The notes under the pieces are model-generated. The model worked only from the letters and a program-made list of their open reading frames with translations, made no database searches and had not been told where the DNA came from. The position numbers were made by a program, and so were the translations under genes. DNA of 64,000 nt from Nonlabens agnitus (GTDB taxonomy: Bacteria > Bacteroidota > Bacteroidia > Flavobacteriales > Flavobacteriaceae). Every line of letters starts with the position of its first letter. Within the stretch, counting starts at the first letter, position 1. This document shows, piece after piece, positions 36,003-44,012 of this stretch. The stretch spans positions 968,501 to 1,032,500 of the forward strand of contig NZ_MQUC01000003.1 of assembly GCF_002994045.1 (NCBI RefSeq), read 5' to 3'.

Positions 36003-36010
36003 CAAAGATA
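36003..36010 (-). promoter_or_regulatory. -7-like TATCTTTG five bases before the SBP ATG
   Basis: Minus-strand TAnnTTTG match ending 5 bases before the start codon at 35997. No -33 element is evident. Confidence 0.4.
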
Positions 36011-36091
36011 GGGGTTTGATGGACTTTAACATCTATAATTCATCGCTTTGCAAAATGGGTTTTGAAACTTTTTACTGTCTTGAAATGCCAG

Positions 36092-36099
36092 TATCTTTG
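36092..36099 (+). promoter_or_regulatory. -7 element TATCTTTG of mtaB
   Basis: TAnnTTTG match, 19 bases before the mtaB ATG. Confidence 0.45.
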
Positions 36100-36118
36100 C
36101 AAACTATAAAAACGTATC

Positions 36119-37444
36119 ATGAACGCCGTAGCAGATAAGAAATCCGTTGCTTTTTATACTTTGGGATGTAAGCTTAATTTTAGCGAGACATCTACCATAG
36201 CGCGCGATTTTGATAAGCAGGGCTACGATCGCAAGGAGTTTGACGAACCAGCTGATATCTATGTTATCAACACCTGTAGCGTTACCGAAAATGCTGACAA
36301 ACGTTTCAAGTCTATTGTCAAGAGAGCCCAAAAGCAAAATAAAGATGCGTTTACCATTGCCGTAGGCTGCTATGCGCAACTGAAACCTGAAGAACTGGCG
36401 GCCGTCGATGGCGTGGATCTGGTGCTGGGTGCCACCGAGAAGTTCAAGATTACAGATTATATCAACCAGCTGTCCAAAGATGAGCCTGCGCAAATTCATT
36501 CCTGCGAGATTGATGAGGCAGATTTTTATGTGGGATCCTATTCCATAGGCGATCGTACAAGAGCCTTCTTGAAGGTTCAAGATGGTTGTGATTACAAATG
36601 TACCTATTGCACCATACCGCTGGCACGAGGTATTTCACGTAGCGATACCCTGGAAAATGTTTTGGAAAATGCCCGTGATATTGCTGCGCAGGATATCAAA
36701 GAAATCGTTCTTACCGGCGTCAATATAGGCGATTATGGGAAAGGTGAATTTGGCAACAAGCGTCATGAGCATACCTTTTTGGATTTGGTCAAAGAATTGG
36801 ATCAAGTAGAAGGCATTGAGCGCTTGCGCATCTCTTCCATAGAGCCCAATTTGTTGAAGAATGAAACCATTGATTTGGTTTCCAGATCGCGCGCTTTTGT
36901 ACCGCACTTTCACATTCCGTTGCAGTCAGGTAATAACGAATTGCTGGGAAAAATGAAGCGTCGTTATAACCGTGAGCTGTACGTGGATCGCGTGTCCAGG
37001 ATTAAAGAAGTCATGCCAGATGGCTGCATCGGTGTTGATGTGATTGTAGGTTTTCCAGGTGAGACAGATGCCCATTTTATGGATACGTATAAGTTCCTGA
37101 GTGACTTAAATATTTCCTACCTGCATGTGTTTACCTATAGCGAACGAGAAAACACAGAAGCCGCTGTGATGGATGGCGTCGTGCCCATGAACGTGCGTAA
37201 AAAGCGTTCCAAAATGCTGCGTGGCTTATCGGTCAAAAAGCGCAGAGCCTTTTATGAGAGCCAGCTGGGTAAAACAAAAACAGTTCTTTGGGAAGCCGAG
37301 AATAAGGAAGGATTTATCCATGGTTTTACCGAGAACTACGTCAAGGTCAAAACTTACTATAATCCAGAGTTGGTCAATGAATTACAAACCGTAAAGCTAG
37401 ATACAATCGATGAAGATGGTATTGTTAGGGTAGCGTTGGTTTAG
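36119..37444 (+). CDS. mtaB: tRNA t6A37 methylthiotransferase MtaB
   Basis: A 441-residue radical-SAM enzyme converting t6A37 to ms2t6A37 in tRNAs reading ANN codons. The MTTase N-domain has YTLGCKLN, INTCSVTENAD and VGCYAQ, with three Cys for the second iron-sulfur cluster. The radical-SAM cluster is Cys157, Cys161 and Cys164 in GCDYKCTYC. A C-terminal TRAM-like domain follows (LWEAENKEGFIHGFTENYVKV). The CSVT...AD signature fits MtaB better than MiaB or RimO. A palindrome begins directly after the stop. Confidence 0.93.
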   Translation: MNAVADKKSVAFYTLGCKLNFSETSTIARDFDKQGYDRKEFDEPADIYVINTCSVTENADKRFKSIVKRAQKQNKDAFTIAVGCYAQLKPEELAAVDGVDLVLGATEKFKITDYINQLSKDEPAQIHSCEIDEADFYVGSYSIGDRTRAFLKVQDGCDYKCTYCTIPLARGISRSDTLENVLENARDIAAQDIKEIVLTGVNIGDYGKGEFGNKRHEHTFLDLVKELDQVEGIERLRISSIEPNLLKNETIDLVSRSRAFVPHFHIPLQSGNNELLGKMKRRYNRELYVDRVSRIKEVMPDGCIGVDVIVGFPGETDAHFMDTYKFLSDLNISYLHVFTYSERENTEAAVMDGVVPMNVRKKRSKMLRGLSVKKRRAFYESQLGKTKTVLWEAENKEGFIHGFTENYVKVKTYYNPELVNELQTVKLDTIDEDGIVRVALV

Positions 37445-37464
37445 TTCGCTTTCGCGAAAGCGAA
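37445..37464. repeat. Palindromic repeat (20 bp) abutting mtaB stop
   Basis: Perfect 20-bp copy whose first base follows the TAG of mtaB with no gap, 68 bases before the PadR gene. Confidence 0.95.
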
Positions 37465-37531
37465 ATACCTTAAATAGCAGTATTTGCTTATTTCAACTTA
37501 AAGCTTATTTTTATACCTAAGTTACATAGGT

Positions 37532-37867
37532 ATGTCAAACCATTCTTTATATCGAGGTAATCTTACGGCTATCGTGCTCCAGATGTTAGAGACTAATGGT
37601 CGCATGTATGGTTATGAAATCACGCAGAAAGTGAAGGAAAAAACCAATGGTTCCCTTGAAATCAAAGAAGGTGCTTTGTACCCCATTTTACACAAACTGG
37701 AAGCCGATAACTACCTTAACGTAGAGATAGAAAAAGTGGGAAAACGCACGCGTAAATACTATAAAATCACGGAAGCCGGTGAGAAGGAGCGTGTGAGCCA
37801 ACTGGAAGCGATAAGGGAATATATGGCGACCATGGAACAGATCTTTAACCCTAAATGGAGCTATTGA
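37532..37867 (+). CDS. PadR-family transcriptional regulator
   Basis: A 111-residue winged-helix protein. The signature NLTAIVLQMLETNGRMYGYEITQKV, then GALYPILHKLEADNYL, and the C-terminal RKYYKITEAGEKE wing are typical of PadR. It probably represses its own operon in response to an unknown signal. The stop codon overlaps the start of the membrane-protein gene (TGATG), so the two are translationally coupled. Confidence 0.92.
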   Translation: MSNHSLYRGNLTAIVLQMLETNGRMYGYEITQKVKEKTNGSLEIKEGALYPILHKLEADNYLNVEIEKVGKRTRKYYKITEAGEKERVSQLEAIREYMATMEQIFNPKWSY

Positions 37868-38565
37868 TGGCGCAACTTAACGATGAGCAGATAGAGTCTT
37901 TATACAAATTTACCCGGCAGCACTTTGTCGAGCATTATGATTTGCAAACCGAGCTGGTGGATCATATGGCAAACGGCATCGAGCAACAATGGCAGAAATT
38001 TCCAGTACTGACTTTTGAGCAGGCGAGAGATCTTGAGTTCAAAAAGTTTGGTGTTTTTGGATTTATGGAAGTAGTAGAGCAACGGCAAAAAGCCATGAAT
38101 AAGAAATACACGCGTATGGTCTGGAACCATTTTAAAAATTATATGAAGGTGCCAAAGATTGCTGCATTTGCGGCGAGTATTCTGGTCACTTTTATCATTT
38201 TGAAGTTTACGAGCTTTTCAGAAGGGTTCCTTTTAGGCGCTATTTGCACTTGTGCGTTGATTTACGTCGCTTTTCTGTTGTATCGTAGTCGACAGATTAA
38301 AAGCCACCGTATGGTAAGCGATAAAAAATGGATGCTTGAAGATATTATTTTTAGCCAAGGCGCATTAGCAGGCCTCGCTCTTATTCCTTTGCACTTCTAT
38401 AATATCTTTAGCGATCTTTCTTCCATAAACGCAGGATGGATCCTTGCACTTAGCCTATTCATCTGTAGTTTATATCTTTTTCTATATATCATAACCATCG
38501 AGATTCCTAAACGTGCGGAAGAATATCTGGAGGCTACTTATCCAGAATACAAAATGTCGCAATGA
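37867..38565 (+). CDS. Membrane protein coupled to PadR (HAAS-like N terminus)
   Basis: A 232-residue protein starting MAQLNDEQIESLY at ATG 37867, whose A overlaps the PadR TGA. An ATG at 37855 is possible but less fitting. Residues 1-75 are soluble and helical, and resemble the HAAS-type module that pairs with PadR regulators (HYDLQTELVDHMANGIEQQW). Four or five membrane segments follow. The role is unknown, possibly sensing or transport linked to the PadR signal. Confidence 0.7.
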   Translation: MAQLNDEQIESLYKFTRQHFVEHYDLQTELVDHMANGIEQQWQKFPVLTFEQARDLEFKKFGVFGFMEVVEQRQKAMNKKYTRMVWNHFKNYMKVPKIAAFAASILVTFIILKFTSFSEGFLLGAICTCALIYVAFLLYRSRQIKSHRMVSDKKWMLEDIIFSQGALAGLALIPLHFYNIFSDLSSINAGWILALSLFICSLYLFLYIITIEIPKRAEEYLEATYPEYKMSQ

Positions 38566-38588
38566 AATAAACTTTCACACAAAGCTTA

Positions 38589-39386
38589 TCAATTCACCTG
38601 AAAAATAATTGGCAGACCATAAATAACGTTTACTGGTTTTCCTTGCTGCGTGCCGGGTTGCATGTTAGGTAGTCGCTGGATCACTCGTATAGCTTCTTCT
38701 TCCAGTAACGGGTTTAAAGCCTTTGCATAAATATCGATGACATCACCTTGGGCACTAATTTTAAATTGCACATTTATATTGATTTTACCCTTGATGCCTA
38801 TGGCTTTGGAAACACCTGTATTGAAGTTTTCAGAAACGTGCGCCGTGATTTTTTCCTGCATGCAGCTTTTGTAAGCAGCATTGGAAATCTTTCCTTCACA
38901 ACCAGGATAGATAGGAACCTGTTCAATTATGGCAAAGGCAGTAGTTTTATCTTTGTTCTTCTTTTCCGTATCGATGGAGTCTTTTAAAGCTTCCCTTTCC
39001 TTTTTCTTGGTCTCAATTTCCTTACGTCTGTTTATTTTAGTCATACTGCGAGCGAGGCCTATTTGCGCTGTGTAGGCAGCATTATCACTTGGTTTTGAAA
39101 CCTGAATGGCTTTTACGTAGGCTTTTTTCGCTTCTTCTAAGTTATCTAGTGCAAAGTGAATGTTGCCTTCCAGTAATGATGCCATGGCAATATCTTGAAC
39201 TTCAGATTCCTGCATGGCCTTTTCTACATAATTCAACGCTTTGTCAAATTTCTTTTTGGAGTAGTATTTATAAGATTGGCCCAGTAGCTTTTCATTCTTT
39301 TTGCTAATCGATATTTCAGTTTGCGCATAAATCGAAAAGGAGAAAAAGTTGAAAAGCAAAAAAGAAGCGAATAATCTATACATCAA
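38589..39386 (-). CDS. TPR protein with TonB C-terminal domain
   Basis: A 265-residue exported protein with a signal peptide (FLLFNFFSFSIYAQ), TPR-like helices at about residues 25-115 (ALNYVEKAMQESEVQD, LEEAKKAYVKAIQVS), and a charged linker with many Lys/Glu. A TonB-like C-terminal domain at about 175-265 follows (GVSKAIGIKGKININVQFKISAQGDVIDI, QRLPNMQPGTQQGKPVNV). It lacks an N-terminal anchor helix, so a classic energy-transducer role is doubtful and a periplasmic adaptor is more likely. Confidence 0.82.
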   Translation of the reverse strand: MMYRLFASFLLFNFFSFSIYAQTEISISKKNEKLLGQSYKYYSKKKFDKALNYVEKAMQESEVQDIAMASLLEGNIHFALDNLEEAKKAYVKAIQVSKPSDNAAYTAQIGLARSMTKINRRKEIETKKKEREALKDSIDTEKKNKDKTTAFAIIEQVPIYPGCEGKISNAAYKSCMQEKITAHVSENFNTGVSKAIGIKGKININVQFKISAQGDVIDIYAKALNPLLEEEAIRVIQRLPNMQPGTQQGKPVNVIYGLPIIFQVN

Positions 39387-39434
39387 TGGGATTTTTAAAC
39401 TGCTAAATATAGGAACTGGAATACAAAGATCAAC

Positions 39435-39467
39435 TTGTCGCTAAATTTCCTGCAAACCTTATATTTG
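39435..39467 (+). promoter_or_regulatory. aroC promoter, TTG-N22-TATATTTG
   Basis: TTG at 39435-39437 and TATATTTG at 39460-39467, spaced 22 bp, within the 17-23 bp flavobacterial range. The ATG of aroC is 6 bases after the -7 element. Confidence 0.65.
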
Positions 39468-39473
39468 TCTTCT

Positions 39474-40538
39474 ATGGCAGGAAATACTTTTGGGCAGGCT
39501 TTTAAACTGACCACCTTTGGAGAATCACACGGTATAGCAATAGGTGGCATCATTGACGGTTGTCCCGCAGGAATCAAAATTGATTTTGCTGCCGTTCAAA
39601 GAGATCTTGACAGACGCAAGCCTGGTCAAAGCAAGATCGTTACCCAGCGCAAAGAATCTGATACCGTAGAATTTCTATCAGGTATTTTTGAAGGAGTGAC
39701 TACGGGAACGCCCATCGGCTTTCAGATCGTCAACGAGAACCAAAAGTCTAAGGACTACTCACACATCGCAGACAGTTATCGTCCCAGCCATGCAGATAAG
39801 ACGTATACCGATAAGTACGGTACCCGCGACTATCGCGGCGGTGGACGCAGCAGTGCTCGAGAAACTGCCTGTAGGGTAGTGGCTGGTGCCGTGGCAAAGC
39901 AAATGCTATCATCCATCCAGTTCCACGCCTACACGAGTAGCGTTGGCGATCTCAAAATGGACAAACCCTATCAAGAGCTAGACTTTGCAGAAATTGAAAA
40001 TAATGCAGTAAGATGTGCAGATTCCGCTTTCGCGAAAGCGTGTGAAGAAAAGATCCTGCAAGTGCGCAAGGCTGGCGATACTATAGGTGGTGTGGTAAGT
40101 TGCGTGATTCAAAATGTGCCACCATCCTTAGGCGAGCCTGTTTTTGACAAACTACATGCAGATCTGGGTAAAGCCATGCTCTCCATCAATGCCGTCAAGG
40201 GTTTTGAATACGGTAGCGGTTTTGCGGGTAGCGCCATGCTGGGCAGCGAGCATAACGATCTCTACAATGCAGACGGTAGTACAAAAACCAATTACAGCGG
40301 TGGTATTCAAGGTGGTATCTCTAATGGAATGGATATCTACTTTAGCGTGGCTTTCAAGCCCGTCGCCACCATTATGCAATCTCAATCTACCATCGACAAA
40401 GATGGAAACGCCACTGAAATGCAAGGCAAAGGCCGTCACGACCCATGCGTGGTTCCCAGAGCGGTTCCCATTGTAGAAGCCATGGCAGCACTGGTTCTAG
40501 CAGATCATTTTTTGAGAAATAAAACATCAAAAGTTTAA
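39474..40538 (+). CDS. aroC: Chorismate synthase
   Basis: 354 residues from ATG 39474 ([20 protein letters not shown]). The in-frame TTG at 39435 is the promoter -33 element and is rejected as a start. The enzyme makes chorismate from EPSP with reduced FMN, the last common step to aromatic amino acids. Signatures are [25 protein letters not shown] (about residues 121-140) and the C-terminal [19 protein letters not shown]. Residues 185-189 (AFAKA) come from a palindromic repeat. Confidence 0.97.
   Translation: MAGNTFGQAFKLTTFGESHGIAIGGIIDGCPAGIKIDFAAVQRDLDRRKPGQSKIVTQRKESDTVEFLSGIFEGVTTGTPIGFQIVNENQKSKDYSHIADSYRPSHADKTYTDKYGTRDYRGGGRSSARETACRVVAGAVAKQMLSSIQFHAYTSSVGDLKMDKPYQELDFAEIENNAVRCADSAFAKACEEKILQVRKAGDTIGGVVSCVIQNVPPSLGEPVFDKLHADLGKAMLSINAVKGFEYGSGFAGSAMLGSEHNDLYNADGSTKTNYSGGIQGGISNGMDIYFSVAFKPVATIMQSQSTIDKDGNATEMQGKGRHDPCVVPRAVPIVEAMAALVLADHFLRNKTSKV
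40025..40040. repeat. Palindromic repeat inside aroC
   Basis: A 16-bp perfect copy (core 40026-40039), read as Ala-Phe-Ala-Lys-Ala. Confidence 0.93.
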
Positions 40539-40543
40539 TATAA

Positions 40544-40587
40544 AATCGCTTTTATACCTGCTCGTCGGGTACGAACCAAAGCGAATT
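40544..40587. repeat. Degenerate composite palindrome after aroC
   Basis: ATCGCTTT and AAAGCGAAT arms flank an ACCTGCTCGTCGGGTACG-type centre, which looks like a mutated relative of the nested insert. Confidence 0.5.
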
Positions 40588-40598
40588 AATCATCATAC

Positions 40599-41927
40599 AT
40601 GAAAAAATTAGCACTTCACTGGCAAATATTAATAGGAATGGTACTGGGAATCCTTTTTGGATTCCTGATGGTACAATTTGATTGGGGTCGTGGTTTTGTA
40701 GAAGACTGGATCAATCCATTCGGGACGATATTTGTGAATTTGCTTAAGCTTATAGCGGTGCCATTGATTCTTGCCTCGCTGATCAAAGGTATTTCTGATC
40801 TTAAGGACATAGCGAAATTCCGTAAAATGGGATTGCGCACCATTCTCATCTATATAGCCACCACAGTAATTGCGATCACCTTAGGCTTAGGACTGGTGAA
40901 TCTATTAAATCCAGGATCTGGAATCTCACAAGAAACCATCGATAATTTAAGCGCTACCTATGAAGGCAATTCTGATATCGCTGGTAAACTATCTACTGCA
41001 GCCATGCAAAAAGATAGCGGACCTTTACAAGCACTTGTAGATATGGTTCCAGATAATGCCGTTGCTGCGATGTCCAACAACAGCCTGATGCTTCAGGTTA
41101 TTTTCTTTGCTATTTTCTTAGGTATTTCCATGCTATTGATAGGTGAGAAGGCTGCAGAACCTTTGAAGAATTTCTTTGATTCCTTAAATGATGTGGTACT
41201 AAAAATGGTTGATTTGATCATGTTGACAGCACCTTTTGCAGTGTTTGCATTGTTAGCAAATGTTGTCGTGAGTGCAGACGATCCAGATATTCTACTCGCT
41301 TTGTTATTCTATGCAGGTACGGTTGTTCTAGGACTAATTTTGATGATTGTGGTGTACTGTTTAATATTCTGGTTATACGTCAAGAAATCGCCGCTATGGT
41401 TTTTGGACAAAATCGCTCCAGCTCAGTTATTGGCTTTTTCAACCAGTTCTAGTGCCGCAACGCTACCTGTAACCATGGAGCGTGTGGAAGAACACATGGG
41501 CGTGGAAAAAGAAGTAGCGAGTTTTGTACTGCCTGTTGGTGCTACCATTAATATGGATGGCACCAGTCTGTATCAGGCAGTGGCTGCGGTGTTTGTTTGT
41601 CAGGCATTGGGAATTGAATTGGCTTTGACCGCTCAATTAACTATAGTGTTGACGGCGCTGTTGGCATCTATTGGCTCTGCTGCGGTTCCTGGCGCTGGAA
41701 TGGTGATGCTGGTGATTGTTTTGGAGTCCATTAATTTTCCTAGCGAACTACTACCGGTTGCTCTAGCCTTAATATTTGCCGTCGACCGACCGCTGGATAT
41801 GTTGCGTACTACAGTGAATGTTACTGGTGACGCGACAGTAGCTTCTATAGTGGCGAAGTCTTTGGGTAAATTTGGCGAGCCAGATGTACAGGAATGGGAT
41901 GACCACCTGGACGAGGTTTCTTCATAA
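40599..41927 (+). CDS. Dicarboxylate/amino acid:cation symporter (DAACS)
   Basis: A 442-residue inner-membrane transporter of the GltP/GltPh fold. Hairpin 1 carries the serine-rich FSTSSSAATLPVTM (about residues 285-298). TM7 has the NMDGTSLYQAV motif binding sodium and substrate (about 322-332), followed by an SAAVPGAGMVMLVIVLE hairpin 2. It probably imports glutamate, aspartate or a C4-dicarboxylate with sodium or protons. It is monocistronic. Confidence 0.95.
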   Translation: MKKLALHWQILIGMVLGILFGFLMVQFDWGRGFVEDWINPFGTIFVNLLKLIAVPLILASLIKGISDLKDIAKFRKMGLRTILIYIATTVIAITLGLGLVNLLNPGSGISQETIDNLSATYEGNSDIAGKLSTAAMQKDSGPLQALVDMVPDNAVAAMSNNSLMLQVIFFAIFLGISMLLIGEKAAEPLKNFFDSLNDVVLKMVDLIMLTAPFAVFALLANVVVSADDPDILLALLFYAGTVVLGLILMIVVYCLIFWLYVKKSPLWFLDKIAPAQLLAFSTSSSAATLPVTMERVEEHMGVEKEVASFVLPVGATINMDGTSLYQAVAAVFVCQALGIELALTAQLTIVLTALLASIGSAAVPGAGMVMLVIVLESINFPSELLPVALALIFAVDRPLDMLRTTVNVTGDATVASIVAKSLGKFGEPDVQEWDDHLDEVSS

Positions 41928-42005
41928 ACCCCTATTGAGTAATTCTTTCTTTTAAGTTCTTAGGTACGTAGATTATGTTGGTTAGATGCCGGCCTACGAT
42001 TTGTG

Positions 42006-42041
42006 CGCTTTCGCGCCTGCCTGCCGGTCAGGCAGGAAAGC
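42006..42041. repeat. Composite palindrome upstream of the ATP-grasp operon
   Basis: TGCGCTTTCGCG, insert at 42016-42036 (CCTGCCTG-CCGGT-CAGGCAGG), then AAAGCAAAA. It lies in the 215-bp spacer, which otherwise shows no gene. Confidence 0.92.
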
Positions 42042-42142
42042 AAAATAATCTCAACCTCTACCACTTAACTATTGCATTTACTTAACAGCATCATTTTCTT
42101 TTTATTCCTAGTTTGCACGGTACCAACCAAAAAGAAAATCTT

Positions 42143-43174
42143 ATGAATGTCTGTTTTATCATGTACCCGTGGGAAGAAGTCCATCCCGAGAGTGATTCCA
42201 CGCTGGTGCTGATCCATGAATGCATGAAGCGTGGTCACACTGTTGCAATGGCAACTCCAGCAAATCTTACCATACGTGATAGCATAGCTTATGCATTCTC
42301 AAAAGTGATACGTAAGATGGACAAAGTGCCAGCTCAAATGAAATCTTTCTATAAGCGAGCACAATTCAAGGAAAAGATGTTACCACTGGCTGGTTTTGAT
42401 GTGATCATGATGCGGGCTAATCCACCTCTAGATCCTATTGCACTCAACTTCTTGGACTCAGTTAAGGAAGATGTATTTATAGTGAATGATATTGAAGGAT
42501 TGCGTGAGGCCAACAATAAGTTGTATACAGCTTGTTTTGTAGATCCAGACAACACGATCATACCTCGTACGCACGTTTCCAAAAACAAGGAATATTTAAA
42601 ATCAGTCATTAAGGAAAACCCTCGAGATCGCATGATCATGAAGCCACTTAACGGTTATGGTGGTAGCGGCGTGATCATGATTGAGAAGAGTGCGATGTTT
42701 AATGTCAACTCTTTGCTGGATTTCTACATTGACAATAAAGACGGTACTACTAATTATGTAATCCTTCAAGATTATATCGATGGCGCAGATCAAGGAGATA
42801 GTCGCATTCTACTCCTTAACGGTAAACCTATAGGCGCCGTAAGACGTGTTCCTGGCGGCGATGATCATAGGTCCAACATTAGCGCTGGCGGCAGTTTTGA
42901 AAAACATAACCTGACAAAAGCTGAAAAGCTACTGTGTAAAAAAATAGGTCCCAAACTAGTAAACGATGGTTTGTTCTTTGTTGGGATCGATGTGATCAAT
43001 GGCATGCTGGTAGAAGTTAACGTGATGTCACCTGGCGGCATTGTTCAAATCAATAAGTCCTCTAAAACCAAGGTCCAAGAAAAGATCATTGACTATTTTG
43101 AAGAAGAGACCAGCATTAGAAAAAAAGCTCTAGATAGAACCCAAAAACTCAAGAACACCCTACTGAATGAATAA
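42143..43174 (+). CDS. Glutathione-synthetase-like ATP-grasp ligase
   Basis: 343 residues from ATG 42143. A TTG at 42113 extends the frame without homology support. The N-terminal pre-ATP-grasp domain starts FIMYPWEEVHPESDSTLVLIHECMKRGH, as in GshB. The ATP-grasp core shows MIMKPLNGYGGSGVIMI (about residues 167-183), a GADQGDSRILLLNGKPIGAVRR strand pair and the Mg-binding VEVNVMSPGG. Such enzymes join a carboxylate to an amine. Its acceptor is unknown, and true glutathione synthesis is doubtful without a gshA neighbour. First gene of an overlapping operon. Confidence 0.9.
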   Translation: MNVCFIMYPWEEVHPESDSTLVLIHECMKRGHTVAMATPANLTIRDSIAYAFSKVIRKMDKVPAQMKSFYKRAQFKEKMLPLAGFDVIMMRANPPLDPIALNFLDSVKEDVFIVNDIEGLREANNKLYTACFVDPDNTIIPRTHVSKNKEYLKSVIKENPRDRMIMKPLNGYGGSGVIMIEKSAMFNVNSLLDFYIDNKDGTTNYVILQDYIDGADQGDSRILLLNGKPIGAVRRVPGGDDHRSNISAGGSFEKHNLTKAEKLLCKKIGPKLVNDGLFFVGIDVINGMLVEVNVMSPGGIVQINKSSKTKVQEKIIDYFEEETSIRKKALDRTQKLKNTLLNE

Positions 43175-44006
43175 AATGTCCATCCGTCAGATCTTGAATA
43201 AGATCGAGCATGAAGAAACATTTCATGCCGTTGTTGACGATTACTCGTTTTCCATAAAAATTGACGATTACGTTCCCTACGTATGCGCTGCAATACATGA
43301 CGGACACCATTTTGATAAAAGACTATGGAAAAAGTGCTTGCATACAGAGTACGATCGCTGGTATGAAGAAGATCCGGCAACGGGTACCATGATTTCCATG
43401 TTGCCCATCACGATTATAGCACACGACAGCAGATTTGAGTATGATCTCAATAGAGATCCCAAAAACGCGATTTATGAAACCGCTTGGGGAAAAACACTTT
43501 GGAAAACGCCATTGTCAGAAGAGGAAAAAGACAGTGCACTTCAAAAGCACGAAAACTTTTATAGAGTCATTCTGCAATTGATTGTCAAGCTGGAAGAGCT
43601 CTTCGGGACTACCGTTTTTTATGATCTACATTCTTACAATTACAAACGTTGGGACCGCAAAGTCCCAATATTTAATATAGGTACTTCAAATGTTGATCAG
43701 ATCAAATACAAATTGGCCATTGAACAATGGAAGGAAATTCTCAATAAAATTGAATTGCCTATTGAACAAGAAGTTTCTTGCGAAATCAATGATGTGTTTC
43801 AAGGAAACGGATTCTTTTTAAAATACGTGACTGCCAATTCCAAGAATTCCTTGGTTCTGGCTACTGAGGTTTCAAAAATATATTGCGATGAAGAAACCGG
43901 CGTTGTGTATCCAGAAGTGGTTCACGCCTTGAAGGACAAGCTCAAGTACTACATACAGTCGCACGCTTATCGTTTCTATGATCGCCACCATACCTTTGAT
44001 CAGTAA
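43167..44006 (+). CDS. N-formylglutamate amidohydrolase family protein
   Basis: 279 residues, overlapping the ATP-grasp gene by 8 bases. It has the FGase-type features IHDGHHFDKRLW near residues 42-53, a TIIAHDSRFEYDLNRDP segment (about 82-98) and FYDLHSYNYKRW (about 149-160), which holds the His/Asp metal ligands. Family members are zinc hydrolases cleaving amide bonds of acyl-glutamate. In this setting the substrate is probably the product of the partner enzymes rather than formylglutamate from histidine breakdown, since no hut genes are seen. Confidence 0.85.
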   Translation: MNKMSIRQILNKIEHEETFHAVVDDYSFSIKIDDYVPYVCAAIHDGHHFDKRLWKKCLHTEYDRWYEEDPATGTMISMLPITIIAHDSRFEYDLNRDPKNAIYETAWGKTLWKTPLSEEEKDSALQKHENFYRVILQLIVKLEELFGTTVFYDLHSYNYKRWDRKVPIFNIGTSNVDQIKYKLAIEQWKEILNKIELPIEQEVSCEINDVFQGNGFFLKYVTANSKNSLVLATEVSKIYCDEETGVVYPEVVHALKDKLKYYIQSHAYRFYDRHHTFDQ

Positions 44007-44012
44007 AAGTCT

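Noticed and set aside
39435..39473. TTG start giving a longer AroC
   Set aside because: The TTG is the -33 part of a good promoter and the extra residues do not match the family N terminus.
42113..42142. TTG start for the ATP-grasp protein
   Set aside because: The extra ten residues are unlike GshB-type N termini, and an ATG follows at 42143.
42143..43174. Ordinary glutathione synthetase (gshB)
   Set aside because: Fold similarity is clear, but there is no gshA and the neighbours point to another acyl-amino-acid substrate, so no symbol was given.
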